From NCBI RefSeq assembly GCF_015169395.1, contig NZ_CP063458.1, positions 4,154,001-4,218,000 of the forward strand: a DNA stretch of 64,000 nt, written 5' to 3'. Shown here one piece after another: positions 33,547 to 42,235 of the stretch. The first letter of the stretch is position 1. Every line of letters starts with the position of its first letter. The translations under genes were made by a program, and so were the position numbers. Source of the DNA: Humisphaera borealis (GTDB lineage: Bacteria > Planctomycetota > Phycisphaerae > Tepidisphaerales > Tepidisphaeraceae). The notes below the pieces were generated by a model. It was not told where the DNA came from, ran no database searches, and saw only the letters and a list, made by a program, of their open reading frames with translations.

Positions 33547-36357
33547 ATGCTGAACGGGTTGCGTCGGATGGCTCTGGCCGGATTGGCTCTGGGTTCGTTT
33601 TGGGCATCGGCTGCGCCGGTCGTCGCCGCGCCGCCAGTTGTACCCGGGGTGGATCGGCTCAAACCCGGCGATCCGGCTCGGGGCGAACTGTTGCTTGGCG
33701 AGCTTAACTGCATCAGTTGCCACGCCGCTCCGGATGCCCAACGGATCATTCCCCGGCAGGCACCGGATCTGACGCAGGTCGGCAGCCGGGTCACGCCGCA
33801 GTTCCTGACGGCTTACCTCGCCGATCCGCAGTCGGTGAAGCCGGGGACGGCGATGCCCAATGTCTTCCACGCATCGGAACCGGCAGCGAAGCAGGGCGCG
33901 GTCGAGTTCCTGACACACTACCTCGTCTCACTCGGCGGGCCGATCAAGACCTCGACCGAAGAAGGATCGCAGCCGCAGATCGACGCCGGTGATCGGCTCT
34001 TCCATACCGTCGGCTGCGTTGCATGCCACTCGCCGGTGACCAAGACCGGCAAACCCATCGACACAAAGCTGCCGTCCGTGCCGCTGGGAAACCTCGCGAG
34101 CAAGACGACGGTCGACCAGCTCACCAAGTTCCTGCTCGACCCGCACAAGGCTCGGCCGTCGGGCCGGATGCCGCAGTTGTCGTTGACCAGTGACGAGGCC
34201 AAGTCGATCGCCGTGTATCTGCTGCGCGATCAGCTCAGCAATCCCGCCGCGAAGGATGCGCCGCTGATGGCCGTCGCCGGGCTGCGGTACAGCTACTGGG
34301 AGAAGGAAGTCCCCGATTGCAAGATCGAGACGCTCGACGCCCTGGGCGCGCCCAAAAGCGCCGGCCGGGTGAAGAAGATCGACCTCAAGATCCCCGGCCT
34401 GCGAAACCAGAACTACGCGATCAAGTTCAGCGGGCAGATCGATATCGAGAAGGACGGCAAGTACACCTTCCACACCGAGTCGGACGACGGTTCGCGCGTC
34501 TACATCGACGGCAAGTCGGTCGTCGACAACGACGGCATCCATCCGCCGAGCAAGAAGTCGGGCACGATCGAACTGAAGAAAGGTTCGCACGCGTTCGCCG
34601 TGACATTCTTCCAGGGCGGCGGCGGGGCGGAGTTCAAGGTCGAATGGCAGGGCCCCGGATTCAAGAAAAGCGCGATCCCCGCTGACGTCCTGGCCAGCGT
34701 CGATGGCAAGCCCATGATTCCGCTCGGCAGCGAGCCGTTCACTGTCGACCCGGGCAAGGCGCAGATGGGCAAGCAGATGTTCAGCGTGCTGGGGTGCGCC
34801 GCGTGCCACAACATCCCGGCGCAGAAGTCGATGCGGCCGTACAAGCCGCTGGCGGAGCTGAACATGGAATCGGTCGAAGGCTGCCTTGGCGACAACATTC
34901 GCAAAGGCGTGCCGAAGTACGACCTGTCGGCCGATCAGCGGACGGCCATCAAGACGACACTGAAGGACAAGCCGGCGCTGGCCAAGGCGCTGACGCCCAA
35001 GGAGCAGGTCTCGCATTCGATGGCGGCCCTCAACTGCTACGCCTGCCACAAGCGTGACGACATCGGCGGCCCGTCTGAAGACCGTGCCGGTTACTTCACG
35101 ATGACCGCCGAGTTCGACATGGGCGAAGAGGGGACGATTCCGCCGGTGCTCACTGGCGTAGGCAACAAGCTCAAGCCGGCGGCGCTCGGTCAGATCGTCA
35201 ACGAAGGCAAGCTGCACATTCGGCAGGTGCTGGCCACGCGGATGCCGGTGTTCCAGAAGCCGCAGACCGAAGCCCTGCTGACGGCGCTGCCGGTGGTCGA
35301 CACCGCCGCCGCGGCCGCTCCCGCTGAGCCGAAGTTCGAAGAGAAGTCCGCCAAAGACGGCCGCGTGCTCTTCGGCGTGAAGGGGCTGGGCTGCGTGAAC
35401 TGTCACGGCGTTCTGGGAACCAAATCACTGGGCATGCCCGCGCCCGATCTCACCACCGCCCACGAACGCCTGACCTACACCTGGTACAGCAAGTTGATGC
35501 ACGACCCGACGTCCATCAACCCCGGCACCCGCATGCCCGGTTTCTGGCCCGGCGGCGTGGTCGCGGTGAAGGGTTTGGGCGGCGATACCGCCGACGGGCA
35601 GATCAACGCGATGTGGGACTACCTCTCACTCGGTTCGTCGATGGCGTTGCCTGCCGGGCTCGCCCCGACGGGCAGGAGCGAACTGGTCGCGGTCGATGAG
35701 CCGGTGCTGCACCGCACGTTCTTTGCCGGCGTCGGCCCGCGGGCGCTGCTGGTCGGCTATCCCGAGCAGCTCAATGTCGCGTTCGATGGCAACCTCGTCC
35801 GTCTTGCGACGGTCTGGCGCGGGCGATTCTTCGACCCCGCCGGAATGTGGGACGGCCGCGGCGGCAAGGCGAACGGGCCGCTCGGCTCGGCGACTGTCGA
35901 ACTGCCGGCGACGGCGACTTTCGCCACCCTCGCCAGCCCCGGCGATCCGTGGCCCGTCCCGACGAAGAACCCCGACGACGGCGATGTCGCGCGGAATATC
36001 GGCGGCAAGTTCCTCGGCTACGACCTCGACGCCGACAAACGTCCGACTTTCCGCTACAGCCAGGCCGGCGTGGAAATCCGCGAGCAGCCGGTCCCCCGTC
36101 TGCAGCCGGGTGGCGTGCAACTGGTCCGTAAGTTCGAATTGACCGGCAAGGCCGAGAAGTTCCACATGCTCGCCGGCCAGGGAAAATCGATCGAAGAGAA
36201 GTCGCCGGGCGAATATGTCATCGACGGCAAGCAGACGATCCGCCTGCCCGCCGGTTTGAAGGCGACCATCCGCGAAGACGCCGGCGGCAAGCAGTTGATC
36301 GTGCCGATCGACCTGAGCAGCGGCAAAGCGGCGTTCAGCGTTGAGATGTCGTGGTAG
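33547..36357 (+). CDS. Five-heme c-type cytochrome with internal PA14 domain
   Basis: A 936-residue exported protein. A signal peptide (MALAGLALGSFWASAAPVVA) precedes five CxxCH heme-attachment motifs: CISCH (residue 55), CVACH (near 157), CAACH (near 417), CYACH (near 496) and CVNCH (near 615). Between the second and third hemes lies a PA14 domain (about 250-382: KYTFHTESDDGSRVYIDGKS, HAFAVTFFQGGGGAEFKVEW), a carbohydrate-binding or adhesion fold. The C-terminal third lacks heme motifs and is beta-rich. It probably carries electrons from a periplasmic or surface dehydrogenase; the beta-propeller protein encoded next is the candidate partner. The two genes are separated only by REP-like repeats. 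Confidence 0.92.
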   Translation: MLNGLRRMALAGLALGSFWASAAPVVAAPPVVPGVDRLKPGDPARGELLLGELNCISCHAAPDAQRIIPRQAPDLTQVGSRVTPQFLTAYLADPQSVKPGTAMPNVFHASEPAAKQGAVEFLTHYLVSLGGPIKTSTEEGSQPQIDAGDRLFHTVGCVACHSPVTKTGKPIDTKLPSVPLGNLASKTTVDQLTKFLLDPHKARPSGRMPQLSLTSDEAKSIAVYLLRDQLSNPAAKDAPLMAVAGLRYSYWEKEVPDCKIETLDALGAPKSAGRVKKIDLKIPGLRNQNYAIKFSGQIDIEKDGKYTFHTESDDGSRVYIDGKSVVDNDGIHPPSKKSGTIELKKGSHAFAVTFFQGGGGAEFKVEWQGPGFKKSAIPADVLASVDGKPMIPLGSEPFTVDPGKAQMGKQMFSVLGCAACHNIPAQKSMRPYKPLAELNMESVEGCLGDNIRKGVPKYDLSADQRTAIKTTLKDKPALAKALTPKEQVSHSMAALNCYACHKRDDIGGPSEDRAGYFTMTAEFDMGEEGTIPPVLTGVGNKLKPAALGQIVNEGKLHIRQVLATRMPVFQKPQTEALLTALPVVDTAAAAAPAEPKFEEKSAKDGRVLFGVKGLGCVNCHGVLGTKSLGMPAPDLTTAHERLTYTWYSKLMHDPTSINPGTRMPGFWPGGVVAVKGLGGDTADGQINAMWDYLSLGSSMALPAGLAPTGRSELVAVDEPVLHRTFFAGVGPRALLVGYPEQLNVAFDGNLVRLATVWRGRFFDPAGMWDGRGGKANGPLGSATVELPATATFATLASPGDPWPVPTKNPDDGDVARNIGGKFLGYDLDADKRPTFRYSQAGVEIREQPVPRLQPGGVQLVRKFELTGKAEKFHMLAGQGKSIEEKSPGEYVIDGKQTIRLPAGLKATIREDAGGKQLIVPIDLSSGKAAFSVEMSW

Positions 36358-36413
36358 GTCGTAAGCACGGGCTGCCAGTGCTTCCAGCCTGTGGGCTTCT
36401 TAGCGACGCATCT

Positions 36414-36443
36414 GTGACGTGGGCTTCCAGCCCGTGTGAGGTG
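36414..36443. repeat. REP-like palindromic repeat, inverted copy
   Basis: Reverse-oriented copy of the palindrome (GGGCTTCCAGCCC core). With the forward copy 60 bp away it forms an inverted pair between the cytochrome and propeller genes. Confidence 0.8.
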
Positions 36444-36504
36444 TGTTGAAGTAGATCGTCGTTCGACTTGCAGATGAACTGATATTGAATCGATCGGACT
36501 CCAG

Positions 36505-36543
36505 CACCGTTCGCACGGGCTGGAAGCCCGTGTCACTGACGGG
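36505..36543. repeat. REP-like palindromic repeat abutting a start codon
   Basis: Contains CACGGGCTGGAAGCCCGTG and TCACTGACGGG, and ends six bases before the ATG of the propeller gene, so it overlaps the ribosome-binding region (GGGATCTCC). It may influence translation of that gene. Confidence 0.8.
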
Positions 36544-36549
36544 ATCTCC

Positions 36550-38091
36550 ATGAAAAGTATTCTGAATCGTCTGGTGATTGCTGCGTTTGCCCTCTCGGTC
36601 GCTGCACTTCCCGCATTCGCCCAGAAGAACGCGGCGAACGGGCCGATGTACAAGCCCGACGTCGCCGAGGAGGCCAAGTACTACAAGATCGTCACTATTC
36701 CGATCCCCGAAGACATCACGCTGGAAGTCGGCGGCATCGAGTGCATGCCCGATGGCACGCTGATGGTCGGCACGCGCCGGGGCGATATCTACAAGGTCGA
36801 GAACGCCTACTCCGATCCGCCGAAGGACGTGAAGTTCACCAAGTGGGCCACTGGTCTGCACGAGGTGCTGGGCCTGGCGTACAACGCGAAGGATGGCTAC
36901 CTCTACGCCGGCACGCGGCAGGACATCACCAAGCTGAAGGACAAGAAGGGCGTCGGTTACGCCGACACCTACGACATCTTCTGCGACCAGTGGGCGATCA
37001 CCGGCGACTACCACGAGTACGGCTTCATTTCGCCGTTCGACAAAGACGGCAACCTCTACGCCGTGCTGTGCCTGACCGGCTCGTTCAACAGCAACGCACC
37101 CTGGCGCGGCTGGGGCGTGAAGATCACCCCCGATGGCAAGATGCACCCGTTCGCCAGCGGTATTCGCTCGCCTGGTGGTATCGCGTTCGACGGCAGCGGC
37201 AACCTCTACTACACCGATAACCAGGGCCCCTGGAACGGCACCAGCTCGATGAAGCTGCTGAAGCAGGGTGCGTTCGAAGGCCACCCCGGCGGCAACAAAT
37301 GGTACGACCTGCCCATCAACCAGAAGGAGATGGGCAAGCGGCCGACCGACCCGCAGACCAACAGCCGGATCTACATCGAGATGGAGAAGATCCCGGAGTT
37401 CATCCCGCCGCCGATCTGGCTGCCGCATAGCCGGCTCGGACAGAGCGCCAGCGGCATCGCCGCCGATACCTCGGACGGCAAGTTCGGCCCGTACGGTAAG
37501 CAGATCTTTGTCGGCGATCAGCACCACAGCAATGTCGTCCGCTGCTCGCTCGAAACGGTCAACGGCCGCACCCAGGGCGTGGCGATCCCCTTCAAGTACG
37601 GGTTTGGCAGCGGCGTACTCCCGATGAAGCAGGCACCCGACGGATCGATGTGGGTCGGCGGCACCAACCGCGGCTGGGGCTCGGTCGGCCCGAAGCAGTT
37701 CGCCCTCGAACGTCTCGTCTGGACCGGCAAGAACGCGTTCGAGATCTTCGACATGAAGGTGACCGCCGACGGCTTCGAGCTCAAGTTCCTTGAGCCGGTC
37801 GACACGCAGCTCGCGTCCGACCCGGCGACCTGGCAGTTTGAGAGCTACAGCTACCTGTATCGCAGCGACTACGGCAGCCCCGAGGTCGACGCCGGTACGC
37901 CGACCGTGAAGAAGGTCAACGTCCTCGACGGCGGCAAGACCGTCCGGCTGACGGTCGAAGGCATGAAGATCGGCAGCATTCACGAGCTGCACGCCGATAA
38001 GCTCACCAGCAAGGAAGGCCAGAAGCTGCTGCACCCGGTGGCGTACTACACGCTCTGGGCCATGCCCAAGGGGGAGCAGGCGTCGCGGTGA
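36550..38091 (+). CDS. Secreted beta-propeller protein (sorbosone/glucose dehydrogenase-like)
   Basis: A 513-residue protein. A signal peptide (LVIAAFALSVAALPAFAQ) is followed by a propeller of the NHL/sorbosone-dehydrogenase type: GGIECMPDGTLMVGTRRGDI, LGLAYNAKDGYLYAGTRQDI, GIRSPGGIAFDGSGNLYYTD and GKQIFVGDQHHSNVVRCSLE. A C-terminal Ig-like part begins near residue 395 (DMKVTADGFELKFLEPVDT). No heme motif is present. Proteins of this kind are often encoded with planctomycete c-type cytochromes and are thought to oxidise sugars or similar substrates. The neighbouring five-heme cytochrome is the obvious electron acceptor, but the reaction is an inference. Confidence 0.88.
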   Translation: MKSILNRLVIAAFALSVAALPAFAQKNAANGPMYKPDVAEEAKYYKIVTIPIPEDITLEVGGIECMPDGTLMVGTRRGDIYKVENAYSDPPKDVKFTKWATGLHEVLGLAYNAKDGYLYAGTRQDITKLKDKKGVGYADTYDIFCDQWAITGDYHEYGFISPFDKDGNLYAVLCLTGSFNSNAPWRGWGVKITPDGKMHPFASGIRSPGGIAFDGSGNLYYTDNQGPWNGTSSMKLLKQGAFEGHPGGNKWYDLPINQKEMGKRPTDPQTNSRIYIEMEKIPEFIPPPIWLPHSRLGQSASGIAADTSDGKFGPYGKQIFVGDQHHSNVVRCSLETVNGRTQGVAIPFKYGFGSGVLPMKQAPDGSMWVGGTNRGWGSVGPKQFALERLVWTGKNAFEIFDMKVTADGFELKFLEPVDTQLASDPATWQFESYSYLYRSDYGSPEVDAGTPTVKKVNVLDGGKTVRLTVEGMKIGSIHELHADKLTSKEGQKLLHPVAYYTLWAMPKGEQASR

Positions 38092-38145
38092 CTGCGTAGT
38101 GCGGTCGAGCCCTCGGTTGAACACAGTCGCTGCATCGAACCGGGT

Positions 38146-38646
38146 TCAAATCCACTGGTCCCGGAAGACGTGCAACGCATGCCAGTCGTCCTCATGAAAC
38201 AGGTCGGGGCAGCGGTCGCGGTGGCCGAGCAGTTCGTCAAAGAACTTCTCGGCGTCCTCCTCGATCCGTTCCCGGGTGCAGCCCATCTTCAGCCGCTTGG
38301 CGTAGACGTCATCCTCCAGGCTTGCCAGCCGCAGCGCTTCCTGTCCGGCGTGGTCGCGGACCAGTGAGATCAGGCTCTGGTAAAACAGCCAGACCGGCTC
38401 GCTCGGCAACGCCGGCGGATTGCAATGGCGGTGCAGGGCGTGCTCGAAAAAGTGCAGTTTCTTCGGCCAGCGCAGCTTCGGGTCCAGCGCCAGGCTGACA
38501 TACTGGGCCACCTTCAGCGCCTCGTGCAGGTGCACATTGCCGGCCTTGTCGGCCTTATGCACCATCCGGGCGTACTGAGACTCGGGAAGGCCGATGGTAG
38601 GCATCGGCGGAAGCTCGATGTGCTGCGTTGCAATCATGGCCGGCAT
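38146..38646 (-). CDS. Conserved hypothetical protein, possibly DUF4254-like
   Basis: A 166-residue, mostly helical soluble protein without signal peptide or membrane segment. Recognisable stretches are YVSLALDPKLRWPKKLHFFE, LISLVRDHAGQEALRLASLE and DLFHEDDWHALHVFRDQWI; the last two have the look of a folded, conserved protein. I can only suggest resemblance to DUF4254-type proteins that neighbour glycosyltransferases. ATG at 38646 is chosen over the preceding GTG. It converges with the propeller gene. Confidence 0.65.
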   Translation of the reverse strand: MPAMIATQHIELPPMPTIGLPESQYARMVHKADKAGNVHLHEALKVAQYVSLALDPKLRWPKKLHFFEHALHRHCNPPALPSEPVWLFYQSLISLVRDHAGQEALRLASLEDDVYAKRLKMGCTRERIEEDAEKFFDELLGHRDRCPDLFHEDDWHALHVFRDQWI

Positions 38647-38986
38647 CACCTTGTGTGCCGGGCGGCGCGTCGCGAACTTCGAACAACAGCGGCGGTCGTC
38701 CGGGTCGATCGTTGCGATCCACCTTCACGTTCCCCCACGCGGCCGCCGTCGGGATCGAATCCGGGGCCACGGTGAGTACGTCGAGTTCTCCAAAGCCCGT
38801 CGCCGGGATGTGTACCGAGACTTTACTCGGCGGCAACGGACAGCAGATATCTCACGATTATCCTGAGCCTGACGGCACGATTGCAACCGTTTTTTCGCGA
38901 GATTGCACCGCGGCGACTCCAGTACCTTGCAGCGGCAAGAGTTGCCGGAATCGCGATGTAGCGTCACAGTGGGGTTCGGTGATTCC
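38647..38986. other. Intergenic stretch between divergent genes
   Basis: About 340 bases. A minus-strand frame at 38555-38836 starting with TTG is open and has acceptable codon use, but it has no ribosome-binding site and overlaps the next gene by 90 bases, so it is not called. Otherwise nothing recognised. Confidence 0.4.
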
Positions 38987-39877
38987 ATGACCATGTCAGC
39001 GTCCCGTCTTCGTCTGTTCGTCGCAGGAATGATCGCATCATTCGCTGTACACGCCCCCTTCTTCACCGCACGAGTCGTCACCGCCAACGCTCCTGCAACG
39101 CTGCCGGCCCCCGGCTTCCACGCCGGGCGTATCGCCGCCAAGGCGATCACCGAAAGCTCCGGCCTGATCGCCAGCCGGGCCCATCCGGGGGTCTATTGGA
39201 CGCACAACGACAGCGGCAGCCCGGCGGAGATATTCGCGATCGATGCCACGGGAAAGCTCCTCCGCACCTACGCCGTCGCGGCGAAGAACATCGATTGGGA
39301 AGACATCGCGATCGACGACGCCGGAACGCTCTACATCGCCGACACCGGCAACAACCGCCGCGACCGCAGGGAAGTCTATGTCCACGCCGTCGCCGAGCCC
39401 GACCCGGCCAAAGACGCCGGCGCAGCAGCGCTGCGCGTCAAGACCACCTGGTCGCTGCGTTATCCGGGCGACAAACCGTTCGACGCCGAGTGCCTGTTTG
39501 TCGTCGGCGGCAAGGGATACGTCGTCTCGAAGTTGCTGAACCTCGGCCAGGCCGGCCTCTACCGGTTCGATATCGACCCCGCCAAGCCCAGGCAGGTGCT
39601 GGAAGCCGTTGGTGTACTGCCGATCCGCTTCCCTGTGACCGCCGGCGACGTGTCGGCCGACGGCAAATGGCTGGGCATCAATAGCGTCGCCGGGCCGTAC
39701 CTGTTCCGTATTGATGGCGACGTGATGAAGGCACCCAAGGTCGAGCCCAAACGAGTGACGTTTGCCAGCCCGAAGATGGAAGCCTGCACGTTCACCACCG
39801 AAGGTCTACTGGCGACGACCGAGGACAACGACCTGTTTCTATTCCGCTGGAAGGATTTCGGCGTTGATCCGAAGTGA
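38987..39877 (+). CDS. Exported beta-propeller-like hypothetical protein
   Basis: A 296-residue protein with a signal peptide (LRLFVAGMIASFAVHAPFFT) and a repeat-containing body: ESSGLIASRAHPGVYWTHND, IDWEDIAIDDAGTLYIADTG, FDAECLFVVGGKGYVVSKLL and MEACTFTTEGLLATTEDNDL. The SSGL..WTHNDSG and EDIA...YIADTGNN patterns are typical of six-bladed propellers of the SdiA-regulated/esterase-like phytase type. The activity is unknown. ATG at 38987 begins just before the signal peptide. A large palindromic repeat follows the stop. Confidence 0.75.
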   Translation: MTMSASRLRLFVAGMIASFAVHAPFFTARVVTANAPATLPAPGFHAGRIAAKAITESSGLIASRAHPGVYWTHNDSGSPAEIFAIDATGKLLRTYAVAAKNIDWEDIAIDDAGTLYIADTGNNRRDRREVYVHAVAEPDPAKDAGAAALRVKTTWSLRYPGDKPFDAECLFVVGGKGYVVSKLLNLGQAGLYRFDIDPAKPRQVLEAVGVLPIRFPVTAGDVSADGKWLGINSVAGPYLFRIDGDVMKAPKVEPKRVTFASPKMEACTFTTEGLLATTEDNDLFLFRWKDFGVDPK

Positions 39878-39910
39878 GGGATAAGCGTCTCGGGAGCGTT
39901 TTCTCAAATT

Positions 39911-40087
39911 GTCATCCTGAGACGTGTGACTTCTTCAGGAGCCGCGCACGAAGTGTACTCACGGAGTAAGCGGGAACCGTGACGGGTCTGGGTCATCCCC
40001 GCTTACTCCGTGAGTACACTTCGTGCGCTGTTCCTGAAGAAGTCACACGCTCTGAGGTACAAGGTCCTTCACTTCCTTCAGGATGAC
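39911..40087. repeat. Long imperfect palindrome (MITE-like), 177 bp
   Basis: The outer ends GTCATCCTGA (39911-39920) and TCAGGATGAC (40078-40087) are perfect complements. Inside, 39924-39974 is nearly complementary to 39997-40048 over about 50 bp (core GCACGAAGTGTACTCACGGA). It occupies almost the whole gap between the propeller gene and the methyltransferase gene. No coding capacity. Confidence 0.85.
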
Positions 40088-40111
40088 AGTTTATTCCAAC
40101 CGGCCGCCCGC

Positions 40112-40696
40112 ATGCCTGACCACGACGCCCCCATTGACGACCTCGACGAAGACCTGTCGATCCGGGCCGAATACGAGCGGCTTGGCCCGCCCGAGTACTA
40201 CCGCCGCCACGGCCGCGAGTACCGCAACCCGCACGAGCATGCCATCACCCGGGGCCTTGCGCTGGCGGTCGCGCGGTGGTCGCCGGATCTTTCGCACGTG
40301 CTGGACCTGGCCGCCGGCAGTGGGGAAGTCACGCTGGCGCTGCGGTCGGCCAGTGCATCGAAGGTCGACGGTATCGATCCGTACACTTTCGACGCTTACG
40401 CCCGGCGGACGGGACAGCCCGCCGAGCGATTTACCTTCGAAGACATCGCCGCCGGCGTGCTGATTGATCGGCAGTTTTCGCTGATCGTCTGCTCGTTCGC
40501 GCTGCACCTGTGCGAAGAATCCCGCCTGCCCCGCGTCGCGACGCAACTGGCGATGATCGCGCCGATGCTTTGGATCGTGACGCCGCACAAGCGGCCGAGA
40601 CTTCAGCCGGCCTGGGGATGGACGGATGTGGATGAGTTTGTGGTCGAGCGCGTACGGCTGCGATGTCACGTTTCGACGATGTGCTTCAGCGGATAG
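40112..40696 (+). CDS. SAM-dependent class I methyltransferase
   Basis: A 194-residue Rossmann-fold methyltransferase. Seen: motif I HVLDLAAGSGEVTLALRSA, acidic loop KVDGIDPYTFDAYARR, motif II region FEDIAAGVLIDRQFSLIVCS and the post-motif LIVCSFALHLCEESRL. The substrate is unknown. ATG at 40112 (MPDHDAPIDDLDEDLS) begins 24 bases after the palindromic repeat; the upstream frame runs through the repeat and is rejected. The monophosphatase gene follows 89 bp later. Confidence 0.85.
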   Translation: MPDHDAPIDDLDEDLSIRAEYERLGPPEYYRRHGREYRNPHEHAITRGLALAVARWSPDLSHVLDLAAGSGEVTLALRSASASKVDGIDPYTFDAYARRTGQPAERFTFEDIAAGVLIDRQFSLIVCSFALHLCEESRLPRVATQLAMIAPMLWIVTPHKRPRLQPAWGWTDVDEFVVERVRLRCHVSTMCFSG

Positions 40697-40785
40697 AATG
40701 CGCGGCCATTGTCCGCTTCTTCAACCGGAGGTGGGGGCAAAGGCATCACTTGCCCTCGCCGCGTCGCACCTCTACTCTCCGTGCC

Positions 40786-41631
40786 ATGACTTGGGATTCC
40801 TCCGAAAACCTTGCCCATGACCTTCAGTTTGCCGTCGAGCTCGCCCGCGGCGCGGGGAAGATCGTGCTCGATCACTACGGCAAGGTCGAACGCCTGACCA
40901 AGACCCATTCGATGACGACCGCCGAGGCCGTCACCGATGCCGACCGCGCCAGCCAGCGGTTTATCGTTGCGGGTCTGCGCCGGCGGTACGAAAACGACGG
41001 CATCATCGGTGAAGAGAATGACAGCGGGTCTGCGATCACCTTCGAATGCCCGGATCCCAACGGGCGGGTTTGGGTCATCGACCCGATCGACGGCACGAAC
41101 AATTTCGTCGCCGGGCTGGGCAATTTCGGCGTGTGCATCGGCATGATGAAGGAAGGCATGCCCGTGTTGGGTGTGGTGTATGACGTCACCCGGGATGTGA
41201 TGTACACCGCCGCCAAGGGGCACGGGGCGTGGATCGGCAGCCGACGGCTGAGCGTTCAGCCCGGTGCGATGAATGACAGCTCGGTCATCATGCTGACCAG
41301 CAACCTGCTGGATAAGCAGGGGCAGTTGCCGCCGTTCACAACCCGCTGGCTGAGCCAAACGAATTGGAAGATCCGCATGCTCGGCTCGGCCGCGCTGGAA
41401 GCGGTTCAGGTGGCGGCGGGCGTGGCGCAGGGGGCGATTACCATGAACGGCAAACTGTGGGATGTCGCCGCCCCGGCGGCGATCGTGCAGGAGGCCGGCG
41501 GGTTGATCCTCAGCCTGTCAGGCCGGCCGGTGTTTCCGTTCGATCTGCGGGAGTATTCGGGAGCCAAGGTGCCTTTCGTCGCGACAACGCCGGCGGCGCG
41601 GGATGTGATGATGGACGAAGTGGGAAGATGA
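40786..41631 (+). CDS. Inositol monophosphatase family protein
   Basis: A 281-residue Mg-dependent phosphatase of the IMPase/FBPase/CysQ superfamily. Seen: metal-site Glu in GIIGEENDSG, motif VWVIDPIDGTNNFVAG with the three Asp/Thr ligands, and motif B GKLWDVAAPAAIVQEAGG. Possible substrates are inositol phosphate, histidinol phosphate or 3'-phosphoadenosine phosphate; the sequence does not decide. Its stop overlaps an ATG of the next frame (ATGA), so coupling is possible. Confidence 0.92.
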   Translation: MTWDSSENLAHDLQFAVELARGAGKIVLDHYGKVERLTKTHSMTTAEAVTDADRASQRFIVAGLRRRYENDGIIGEENDSGSAITFECPDPNGRVWVIDPIDGTNNFVAGLGNFGVCIGMMKEGMPVLGVVYDVTRDVMYTAAKGHGAWIGSRRLSVQPGAMNDSSVIMLTSNLLDKQGQLPPFTTRWLSQTNWKIRMLGSAALEAVQVAAGVAQGAITMNGKLWDVAAPAAIVQEAGGLILSLSGRPVFPFDLREYSGAKVPFVATTPAARDVMMDEVGR

Positions 41632-41693
41632 AGCGCTGTGGCATGGGCAAGTACGCTTGCCCGTGTCTTCGCGCCGACGAGCGCGACTCAGTC

Positions 41694-42149
41694 ATGGACA
41701 CCAAGCCACCATCGACGACTTCCAAGACTATCGCCGGATGGATTGCGGTATTTGCCACGCCGGCGGCCGTCGTTTTATCGGCGATCCATTTCGGTTTCAG
41801 CGGAACCCATCGCGTGGGCAAATACTGGCTCGACGTCGGGGACCAGATCATCGTACTCGACTATTTTTGGCAACCCGTTCTGAAGATATGGCCGATCCTA
41901 TCGATCATCGTTCTGCTGTCGCCGCTGACCCTCTGGTTCGTCGAGAAGGTGCGGATGAAAAGAGCGATGAACTGGAATCGGTTCAACCTGTCACGTAAGG
42001 GAATCTGCTGGAAATGCGGGTACGACCTCCGCGGAACACGAGAGCACCGTTGTCCCGAATGCGGAAGCATCAACGGCAGAGGCGACCTGATTTGGTCCGG
42101 CTCGTCGGGAATCATGGAGACAACCGACGCAACACAAATGCAAAGCTGA
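41694..42149 (+). CDS. Small membrane protein with CxxCGYDLRG zinc ribbon
   Basis: A 151-residue protein: two hydrophobic segments (TIAGWIAVFATPAAVVLSAI and ILSIIVLLSPLTLWFV), then a C-terminal zinc ribbon CWKCGYDLRGTREHRCPECG with four Cys. This ribbon is a recurrent, uncharacterised planctomycete module on small membrane proteins. ATG at 41694 is chosen because the frame before it crosses a GGGCAAG/CTTGCCC palindrome. An alternative ATG overlaps the monophosphatase stop. Function unknown. Confidence 0.75.
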   Translation: MDTKPPSTTSKTIAGWIAVFATPAAVVLSAIHFGFSGTHRVGKYWLDVGDQIIVLDYFWQPVLKIWPILSIIVLLSPLTLWFVEKVRMKRAMNWNRFNLSRKGICWKCGYDLRGTREHRCPECGSINGRGDLIWSGSSGIMETTDATQMQS

Positions 42150-42235
42150 GATCATGCAATGAAAACTGCAGAATTAAAGAAGCCACTCGACGGCCTCTGA
42201 TCGTTCGCCGTCAACCGATTTCTGCATTTCTCGGA

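Noticed and set aside
33928-38124. Long minus-strand frames opposite the cytochrome and propeller genes
   Set aside because: Shadow frames caused by GC-rich third positions; the plus strand has signal peptides and heme motifs.
38135-38162. tRNA-like GGTTCAAATCC stretch
   Set aside because: No matching T-stem or acceptor stem; the sequence is the 3' end of the hypothetical gene on the minus strand.
38555-38836. 93-codon minus-strand frame with TTG start
   Set aside because: No ribosome-binding site, overlaps the next gene by about 90 bases, and no recognisable domain; codon use alone is not enough.
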